Shown piece by piece: positions 6,322 to 11,659 of a stretch of DNA of 11,659 nt. The notes under the pieces are model-generated. The model did no database searches. It was not told where the DNA came from and worked only from the letters and a program-made list of their open reading frames with translations. A program made the position numbers and the translations under genes. Where the stretch lies: contig JAGTUW010000325.1 in NCBI GenBank assembly GCA_018224345.1, forward strand, positions 1-11,659, read 5' to 3'. Position 1 is the stretch's first letter, and every line of letters begins with the position of its first letter. Origin of the DNA: Bacteroidota bacterium. Lineage in GTDB: Bacteria; Bacteroidota; Ignavibacteria; SZUA-365.

Positions 6322-7287
6322 ATGACCGAATTGAAAGTGCCTCCCCAGATCATGTATGATCTGACCACGGCAGGCGAAGCATTCGTTGAATTACGCGCGG
6401 AAGGCAGCACCCTGCCTGACGCACTGACGTTTGAAAAACGGATTGGTGGTTCCGCGGCGTTGATCGCGATCTATTACAGTATGCTGGGCGGAAAAGCGAA
6501 TTGTATTGCCTCTGTTGGCGCTGATGCGCACGGGACGTTTGTGCAGAACATGCTGCGGCAGCATAAGGTAAACGCATCGACGATGCAATTTTCACGTGAA
6601 CATCAGACAAGCCTTCTTTTCACGGCACGTCAGAATCAGATCATACAGTCTGCTTTCTACCGCCTTTCCGAATGGCAACTGCACAACACCAAGGAACACG
6701 TCGCCCTTGCGCAGGCTTCACGCATCGTCTACGGTAGCGGTTTCTGCCTCTGGAAGCATCCTGCGCGGCACAGTATTTTCGAGATTCTGCGCCTTGCCAA
6801 GAAGTTTGACAGCACGACGGTATTGCAACCGTTTTACGAACCGGCTCTCTGGCGTAACCGTGAAGATGCTGTAAGTACGATAAAAAAAACGCTGCAGTTC
6901 GCCGATATCCTTACACCGACGATTGACGATGCTGAAAATCTTTTCGGGAAAGCCACGCGCGAGGAGCATCTCAAGCATTATCACGATCTTGGCGCAAAGA
7001 CCATCGTCATGAACATGGGAAAGCAGGGTGCGCTTGTTTCCGATGGCGTGAAGGTCGTCCGTGTCCCCACCGTGGAAGCCGAAGTCGTTGATCCCGCTGG
7101 TGTCCATGAAGTCTGGCACGCTGCATTGTTCTATGCACTGAACTACAAGAAACCGCTGGCGAACGCAACGTATTTTGCCAATACCGTTGCCGCATGGGCG
7201 GTACAGCGGGAGGGCGCACTCGTGACATTGCCGCTGCCGGGAGAGATCACCGAAGAGTTGCTCGAAAAGCCGTTTGAAGACGTGTAA
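6322..7287 (+). CDS. PfkB-fold (ribokinase/KDG-kinase-like) protein with degenerate active site; candidate pseudokinase
   Basis: A 321-residue protein with the PfkB carbohydrate-kinase layout. It has the GE start (GEAFVEL, 18-24), IGGSAALIAIYYSMLGGKANCIASVGADAHG (41-71, matching the family's GGSxxNVA...LG...GxVGxDxxG), ADILTPTIDDAENLFG (194-209) and GAKTIVMNMGKQGALVSDG (224-242). Key residues are changed. The N-terminal Asp that binds sugar is Glu23. The Asn of GGxxxN is Leu47. The DPNYRPxLW substrate motif reads QPFYEPALW (169-177). The GAGD anion hole and catalytic Asp read GVHE (260-263). The frame is intact, so this is a maintained but divergent protein. It may be a regulatory sugar- or nucleotide-binding pseudokinase or an enzyme with altered chemistry. 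It is monocistronic and converges on aat, with 9 nt between the stop codons. Confidence 0.9.
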   Translation: MTELKVPPQIMYDLTTAGEAFVELRAEGSTLPDALTFEKRIGGSAALIAIYYSMLGGKANCIASVGADAHGTFVQNMLRQHKVNASTMQFSREHQTSLLFTARQNQIIQSAFYRLSEWQLHNTKEHVALAQASRIVYGSGFCLWKHPARHSIFEILRLAKKFDSTTVLQPFYEPALWRNREDAVSTIKKTLQFADILTPTIDDAENLFGKATREEHLKHYHDLGAKTIVMNMGKQGALVSDGVKVVRVPTVEAEVVDPAGVHEVWHAALFYALNYKKPLANATYFANTVAAWAVQREGALVTLPLPGEITEELLEKPFEDV

Positions 7288-7296
7288 GCACGATGT

Positions 7297-7878
7297 TCAA
7301 CCCAGAAAGCTGACCGGCAACCGCAGAGCTGCGTCGAGTTTATGAAGGTATTCCGCCCTTGAGATCTCATACGCGCCAAGTCGCAGAAGATGCGGTGTGC
7401 TGTACTGCACATCGAGCAGTGGCAACCCGCATCTGGTCATACGTGCGCACAGGTGTACCAGTGCCACTTTCGATGCATCGCGTTCGATAGTGAACATCGA
7501 TTCACCGAAAAACACGCCGGCCAGGGAAACGCCATACAGCCCGCCGACTAACCGTCCTTCATGCCAGGTTTCGACCGAATGCGCATGGCCGAGGGAATGC
7601 AGTGCGATATACGAGGCGATGATATCTTCTGAAATCCAGGTTTCATCACGATCCGCGCAGTGCCGGATGACATCTTCAAAGGCCGTGTTGAAGCGCAGAT
7701 CGAAGTTTCTTGAGCGCATGCTCTGACGCAGACTTCGTGTCACACGCAGGGAGGAAGGATCGATGATTGTTCGCGGATCCGGACTGAACAGCATGATCGG
7801 ACCATCTTTTCCTTCCGACATCGGGAACAACCCCGAGGCGTACATGCTGAGAAGTTTATCGACAGGTATGATCGGCAT
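7297..7878 (-). CDS. aat: Leucyl/phenylalanyl-tRNA-protein transferase
   Basis: Transfers Leu or Phe from charged tRNA to the N-terminus of proteins beginning with Arg or Lys, making them substrates for ClpS/ClpAP-type degradation (N-end rule). At 193 residues it is shorter than the E. coli enzyme (about 234), chiefly at the N-terminus. Family motifs are nonetheless present: YASGLFPM (13-20), SPDPR (32-36), the WISEDIIASYIALHSLGHAHSVETW stretch (81-105), GGLYGVSLAGVFFGESMF (112-129), ASKVALVHL (135-143), and LDVQYSTPHLLRLGA (155-169). The ATG at 7878 lies 6 nt after the recombinase stop, with AAGGGG overlapping that stop as a plausible ribosome binding site. It is therefore co-transcribed with, and probably coupled to, the recombinase-like gene. 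Confidence 0.95.
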   Translation of the reverse strand: MPIIPVDKLLSMYASGLFPMSEGKDGPIMLFSPDPRTIIDPSSLRVTRSLRQSMRSRNFDLRFNTAFEDVIRHCADRDETWISEDIIASYIALHSLGHAHSVETWHEGRLVGGLYGVSLAGVFFGESMFTIERDASKVALVHLCARMTRCGLPLLDVQYSTPHLLRLGAYEISRAEYLHKLDAALRLPVSFLG

Positions 7879-7884
7879 CGGTTA

Positions 7885-8760
7885 CTACCCCTTTTCCTCA
7901 TCGACCATCCCTTTGAATCTCTGCAACGTTTTCGTTGACGCCACACCCATCACCTGTGCGACCGCATCGAGCGGTTTTCCGGACTTGATGGCGTTGGCGG
8001 CATATGTATTGCGTAACATGGAAGGCGTGATATCCGCCAGTCCTGCGGTACGGCCGACGCGCTTGACGAGTTGGTCGACTGATTGTTGTGAAAGCGGAAC
8101 GCCGTCATAGGTGACAAACAGCGCTTCCTTTCGCAACCGTTTGGCCATGATTGCCACGCCGCGCCAACGCATGTAGTTGCGTAATGCATTCTTGGCACGT
8201 GACGTCAGATAGACGAATCGCGTCGTCTTTCCCCGAACGCCTCTGATAAACAGACGGGATTCACGTGGCGTCATATGCACATCGCCGACGGTCAAGGCAC
8301 AGAGTTCGCTTCCACGCAGACCACTGTGCAGGAGCAGCAGAATCACCGCCGCTTCGAGTGGTCCGGGATTGCGTTCCGATGTCCGTGCCAGCAGCAATGC
8401 ATCCTTTCGTTCCAGCACCACGGGCACCCGGGCTTCTGCACTCATGCCACTGACGTCCGTCGCAGGATTTTTCTCCACTGCCCCTATGCCTGAACAGTAG
8501 TCGAAAAATCGACGCAGGGTGGTGATTTTCCGGTTCACCGAAGCAGGCGATGCATTTCTTGTCAGAAGGAAGGTTCGATAATCCTGCACGTCACTGCGTG
8601 TCAGCGAAGTGACCGTGGAATCCTCACCGAACGTACTCACACACCATTGTTGAAATTGACGTAAATCATTGGCGTAGGAACGAATGGTGTTCTGGTGTTT
8701 TTCCTGCCGCAGCAGGTGCTCCTCGAATGATTGCCGTAGTTCTGTGAGTGTTTCTCTCAT
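7885..8760 (-). CDS. XerC/D-like tyrosine recombinase fold lacking catalytic residues
   Basis: A 291-residue protein. An N-terminal SAM-like/core-binding domain (about 1-105, including QNTIRSYANDLRQFQQWC and NRKITTLRRFFDYC) is followed by a phage-integrase catalytic domain. Arg I is present in LLLHSGLRGSELCALTVGDV (Arg149), and the beta-hairpin follows (about 168-186). Box II aligns without gaps to XerD: XerD SPHVLRHAF is TPSMLRNTY here, keeping Arg250 but replacing the His with Ser247; XerD LGHSD is MGVAS, with the second His replaced by Val273; XerD TQIYTH is LQRFKG, with the nucleophilic Tyr replaced by Phe282. The hairpin lysine is uncertain (Arg176 or Lys178). It therefore cannot cut DNA by the standard mechanism. 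The ATG at 8760 is bounded by an in-frame stop just upstream. It shares a transcript with aat and is divergent from gyrA. Confidence 0.9.
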   Translation of the reverse strand: MRETLTELRQSFEEHLLRQEKHQNTIRSYANDLRQFQQWCVSTFGEDSTVTSLTRSDVQDYRTFLLTRNASPASVNRKITTLRRFFDYCSGIGAVEKNPATDVSGMSAEARVPVVLERKDALLLARTSERNPGPLEAAVILLLLHSGLRGSELCALTVGDVHMTPRESRLFIRGVRGKTTRFVYLTSRAKNALRNYMRWRGVAIMAKRLRKEALFVTYDGVPLSQQSVDQLVKRVGRTAGLADITPSMLRNTYAANAIKSGKPLDAVAQVMGVASTKTLQRFKGMVDEEKG

Positions 8761-8954
8761 ACCTTGTCATCCACACAGGTTCATTTCAAAGTCAGTCAAT
8801 CAGGAAATATCCAACCTCCCGGACAAAAAACAAAACAGGGGGCATTGCAGGACCATTTTTCCGGGACAAAACCCTCATGACGACTTTCAGAAGTGCCGGT
8901 TTTTTCGTATTTTTCCTCGATATATTTTACTCATCCGTATTATTGTCACAAGCC
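8761..8954. other. Divergent intergenic region between the recombinase-like gene and gyrA
   Basis: 194 bp. The right half is AT-rich, with -10-like hexamers TATATT at 8921-8926 and TATTAT at 8938-8943 before gyrA, but neither has a convincing -35 partner at 17 nt. Two direct copies of GGACAAAA (8821-8828, 8864-8871) lie 43 bp apart. No ribosome binding site is evident before gyrA, and only AAGG abuts the recombinase ATG. Confidence 0.5.
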
Positions 8955-11423
8955 ATGTCGACCTCATCAGAAAAAATCCTCCGTGTCAGCATTGAGGATG
9001 AACTAAAAAGTTCCTACATCGATTATTCCATGTCCGTCATCGTCTCGCGCGCACTGCCGGACGTTCGTGACGGTCTCAAGCCCGTGCATCGGCGCATACT
9101 GTTCGGCATGAGTGAACTGGGTCTCAGCCCAACCCGCTCTTACAAGAAGTCCGCGCGTATCGTCGGTGAAGTTCTCGGTAAATACCATCCCCACGGTGAT
9201 TCCGCCGTATACGACACAATGGTACGCATGGTGCAGGATTTTTCACTGCGCTATCCTCTTGTTCAGGGGCAGGGAAATTTCGGTTCCGTCGATGGTGATT
9301 CGGCGGCGGCAATGCGTTATACAGAAGCAAGAATGGCACCGATCGCCCTCGAGATGCTGCGCGATCTGGAAAAGGACACCGTAGATTTTGCTGCGAATTT
9401 CGATGACTCGTTACAGGAGCCGCGCGTCCTCCCCGCGGTTCTTCCGAATCTGCTCGTCAACGGATCGGGGGGGATCGCTGTCGGTATGGCAACGAACATC
9501 CCCCCGCACAATCTCACCGAAGTAGTCGACGGCCTTCTGGCCATGGTCGAGAATCCCGACATCCCCATTGAGGATTTAATCAAGCATGTCAAGGCGCCGG
9601 ACTTCCCGACCGGTGGCATTATTTTCGGATATCAGGGTGTGCATGATGCGTATCTGACCGGCAGGGGAAAAATCATCGTTCGTGGCCGTGCCTCTGTCGA
9701 GACGCAGAAAAACGGGCGGGAAAACATTATTATCAACGAGATTCCGTACCAGGTCAACAAGGCGAATCTGATTGAAAAGATTGCTGACCTGGTCAAGGCA
9801 GGAAAGCTTGACGGTATCAGCAACCTCCGGGACGAATCTGACCGCGACGGCATGCGCATCGTCATCGAGACCAAGCGTGACGGCAATCCGGAAGTTGTCC
9901 TGAACAATCTCTACAAGCACACGCAGATGCAGGTGACCTTCGGTGCCATCTTGCTGGCGCTGGTCGATGGGCGTCCGAAAGTTCTCACGCTCAGGGAAAT
10001 GATGCGGCACTTCCTCGACTTCCGTCACGATGTCGTCGTCCGCCGCACGAATTTCGAGCTGGCCGAAGCGGAGCGACGCGCACATATCCTCGAAGGCTAT
10101 CTCATTGCGCTCGATAACATCGACGAGGTTATTGAGACAATCAAGAAATCCCGTGATACCGAGCACGCACGTAACAACCTTATGCGCAAGTTCAAGCTGA
10201 GCGAGGTGCAGGCGAAAGCTATTCTTGATATGCGTCTGCAGAGACTGACCGGACTCGAACGCAAGAAAATTGAAGACGAATACAAGGAAACGATCAAGCT
10301 CATTGCCAAACTCCGCAGTATCCTCGAGAACCCCGCCCTGCGTTGGCAGGTCATTGGAGAGGAACTGCGCACATTGCGCGACAAGTTCAGCGATGAACGT
10401 CGCACGGAGATCATTTACGATTACGCTGACTTCAGACTCGAAGACATGATCGCCGAAGAAGACGTCGTCATCACAATCAGTCATCAGGGATACATCAAAC
10501 GGATTCCTCTGACTACGTATCGCAGACAAGGACGAGGCGGCAAAGGCATTGCCGGGACGGCAGCGAGAGAAGACGACTTCATCGAACACATGTTCATCGC
10601 CTCGACGCATCATTATATCCTGTTCTTCACCGACAAGGGACGCTGTTACTGGTTGAAGGTATTCGAAGTACCGGAAGGTGGACGCACCGCGCGTGGGCGT
10701 GCGATTGTCAACCTTATCAAAAAACAGAAAAACGAGAACATCGCCGCGTTCGTCACGGTCAAGGAATTTACGGATACGCAGTATATCATGATGGTCACGT
10801 CTCACGGTACGGTAAAGAAGACCGTCCTCAGTGCCTATGGACACCCCCGAACCAACGGAATCATCGCGATCAACCTCTCGGAAAAGGACAATCTGATTGT
10901 TGCGAAAATCACCGATGGTCAGAGCGATATTCTGATCGCCACACGCAACGGACAGGCAATTCGTTTTTCCGAGTCTGATGTCCGGAACATGGGACGCAGC
11001 GCAACCGGTGTTCGCGGTATCAGCCTCGCCAAGGATGATATCGTGATCGGGATGGTCGTCGGTCGTCCCAACGGTCATGTACTCGTCGTCAGTGAGCACG
11101 GGTACGGCAAACGCAGCGAGGTATCGAATTATCGCCACACCAAGCGCGGCGGCAGGGGTGTCATCACGATGAACATCACCGAAAAAACCGGGCCTGTCAT
11201 CAGTATCAAGGACGTCTCCGATCAGGATGATATCGTCATCATCACCGAGCGTGGACTGGTCATCCGGCAACACGTACGTCGCATCCGTGTGATGGGACGC
11301 AATACACAGGGTGTGCGTCTGATCAATCTCCGTGACGGCGACAGCATCGCGGATATCGCTCGTGTTTCTTCCGATCAGGAACTCGACAGTCCGGTGGAAA
11401 TCGTCGATCCCGTAAAAGAATAA
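8955..11423 (+). CDS. gyrA: DNA gyrase subunit A
   Basis: The breakage-reunion subunit of the A2B2 gyrase, which introduces negative supercoils using ATP hydrolysed by GyrB. At 822 residues it is full length. The N-terminus VSIEDELKSSYIDYSMSVIVSRALPDVRDGLKPVHRR is classical. The catalytic tyrosine is Tyr122 in AAMRYTEARM. The quinolone-determining region GKYHPHGDSAVYD carries Ser83 and Asp87, numbered exactly as in E. coli and both wild type, so no target-site resistance is visible there. The C-terminal supercoiling domain has a GyrA-box at 525-531 (QGRGGKG, close to the consensus QRRGGKG) and repeated propeller-blade strands. The box supports gyrase over topoisomerase IV subunit A. The open frame extends upstream to 8748, but the ATG at 8955 gives the family N-terminus. 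There is no clear Shine-Dalgarno. Confidence 0.98.
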   Translation: MSTSSEKILRVSIEDELKSSYIDYSMSVIVSRALPDVRDGLKPVHRRILFGMSELGLSPTRSYKKSARIVGEVLGKYHPHGDSAVYDTMVRMVQDFSLRYPLVQGQGNFGSVDGDSAAAMRYTEARMAPIALEMLRDLEKDTVDFAANFDDSLQEPRVLPAVLPNLLVNGSGGIAVGMATNIPPHNLTEVVDGLLAMVENPDIPIEDLIKHVKAPDFPTGGIIFGYQGVHDAYLTGRGKIIVRGRASVETQKNGRENIIINEIPYQVNKANLIEKIADLVKAGKLDGISNLRDESDRDGMRIVIETKRDGNPEVVLNNLYKHTQMQVTFGAILLALVDGRPKVLTLREMMRHFLDFRHDVVVRRTNFELAEAERRAHILEGYLIALDNIDEVIETIKKSRDTEHARNNLMRKFKLSEVQAKAILDMRLQRLTGLERKKIEDEYKETIKLIAKLRSILENPALRWQVIGEELRTLRDKFSDERRTEIIYDYADFRLEDMIAEEDVVITISHQGYIKRIPLTTYRRQGRGGKGIAGTAAREDDFIEHMFIASTHHYILFFTDKGRCYWLKVFEVPEGGRTARGRAIVNLIKKQKNENIAAFVTVKEFTDTQYIMMVTSHGTVKKTVLSAYGHPRTNGIIAINLSEKDNLIVAKITDGQSDILIATRNGQAIRFSESDVRNMGRSATGVRGISLAKDDIVIGMVVGRPNGHVLVVSEHGYGKRSEVSNYRHTKRGGRGVITMNITEKTGPVISIKDVSDQDDIVIITERGLVIRQHVRRIRVMGRNTQGVRLINLRDGDSIADIARVSSDQELDSPVEIVDPVKE

Positions 11424-11435
11424 TCAGAAGAGTGC

Positions 11436-11464
11436 TTGACTTTTTATGTATTCATGACTAGGTT
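11436..11464 (+). promoter_or_regulatory. Candidate promoter downstream of gyrA, driving the right-edge gene
   Basis: TTGACT at 11436-11441 (5 of 6 to the -35 consensus), a 17-nt spacer, then TAGGTT at 11459-11464. The -10 is weak for sigma-70 but has the TANNTT form. It lies 12 nt after the gyrA stop and would give a leader of about 110 nt before the ATG at 11581. Confidence 0.45.
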
Positions 11465-11482
11465 CCTTATATTCCTGTAATT

Positions 11483-11509
11483 AAAGGTAGTTTACCATCA
11501 AACCTTTTT
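11483..11509 (+). terminator. Weak hairpin with T-tract after gyrA (possible terminator or leader attenuator)
   Basis: AAAGGT (11483-11488) can pair with ACCTTT (11502-11507), ending in a run of five T (11505-11509). The stem has only two G:C pairs and a 13-nt loop, so it is weak. A competing short hairpin GGTA-GTT-TACC (11486-11496) uses the same bases. It lies just downstream of the promoter candidate. Confidence 0.25.
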
Positions 11510-11580
11510 CCGATCGTGAACATACTTGCCGCCCATCAACGCACGAGACGTTCGGCTCCTTTACACAGTCTGAGGTGCTC

Positions 11581-11659
11581 ATGAATCGCAACCGTATTGT
11601 TTTCATCATGCTTATTCCGGCCATGTGTTTCTTCTTTTCGACCGGATACAGCCAGGCAC
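11581..11659 (+). CDS. N-terminal signal peptide of an exported protein (partial, runs off right edge)
   Basis: An ATG at 11581 is preceded by GAGG (11572-11575), 5 nt away, and the frame is open for 26 codons to the edge. The translated sequence is MNRNRIVFIMLIPAMCFFFS followed by TGYSQA. It shows a basic n-region, a hydrophobic core and a small-residue end (S-Q-A), which fit a Sec signal peptide with cleavage near or just beyond the window edge. A Cys at 16 lies inside the hydrophobic core without a clear lipobox, so a lipoprotein is less likely. The mature protein is not visible and its function cannot be stated. Confidence 0.75.
   Translation, partial: MNRNRIVFIMLIPAMCFFFSTGYSQA

Noticed and set aside
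7885..8760. Integrase of a mobile element or integron
   Set aside because: There are no attachment-site repeats, cargo genes, tRNA target or inverted repeats nearby. The gene is coupled to housekeeping aat and its active site is lost.
8767..8775. DnaA-box-like TCATCCACA near gyrA
   Set aside because: It is a single site with one mismatch to TTATCCACA. There is no cluster, no dnaA or dnaN gene and no AT-rich unwinding element, so it gives no support for a replication origin.
8748..8954. 69-residue N-terminal extension of GyrA with a hydrophobic stretch
   Set aside because: The standard GyrA N-terminus begins at the ATG at 8955. The upstream part overlaps the divergent gene's start and reflects T-rich untranslated sequence, not a membrane anchor.
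9576..11273. 565-codon open frame antisense to gyrA
   Set aside because: It lies wholly inside gyrA on the opposite strand, has a biased composition expected from gyrA's codon usage, shows no recognisable domain and has no start-site support. Long antisense frames are common opposite such genes.

Overview
The window reads as a conserved housekeeping stretch from a bacterium of moderate G+C. It probably belongs to the Bacteroidota/Chlorobiota (FCB) side of the tree, for example an Ignavibacteria- or Kapabacteria-like lineage. This placement is an inference with low-to-moderate confidence. It rests on the long IleS type, the ITDEC variant of purine nucleoside phosphorylase, three candidate promoters of the form TTGNNN-N17-TANNTT, and a signal peptide ending in SQA. 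I found no tRNA or rRNA gene, CRISPR array or insertion sequence.

Left part (1-6029, minus strand): one apparent operon, transcribed right to left. The order is yggS (PLP homeostasis protein), a DivIVA-domain coiled-coil protein, purine nucleoside phosphorylase, a small DUF2905-type membrane protein, ileS, and a Lys/Ala-rich protein cut by the left edge. Spacings are tight: 9, -8, 12, 7 and 44 nt. The gene order echoes the Firmicutes ylmE...divIVA-ileS-ylyA-lspA region. The left-edge gene is therefore most likely a DksA/TraR-family protein with a long basic N-terminal tail containing AAAKPK repeats. The promoter for this operon appears to sit directly against the yggS start codon, suggesting a leaderless transcript.

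Middle (6030-8760): a divergent control region of about 290 bp separates yggS from a plus-strand PfkB-fold gene whose catalytic and substrate-binding motifs are nearly all substituted (a candidate pseudokinase). It converges, with only 9 nt between stop codons, on a minus-strand pair: a XerC/D-like tyrosine recombinase followed by aat (leucyl/phenylalanyl-tRNA-protein transferase). The recombinase lacks the nucleophilic tyrosine and both active-site histidine positions, so it is a candidate catalytically dead family member.

Right part (8761-11659, plus strand): a 194-bp divergent spacer, a full-length gyrA with intact catalytic and quinolone-determining residues, a short spacer with a candidate promoter and weak hairpins, and the first 26 codons of an exported protein.

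Most genes here are ordinary. The strongest leads for something undescribed are the two intact-looking genes with dismantled active sites, followed by the repeat-bearing tail of the left-edge protein and the predicted leaderless start of the yggS operon. I do not see a self-evident new defence or mobile system.
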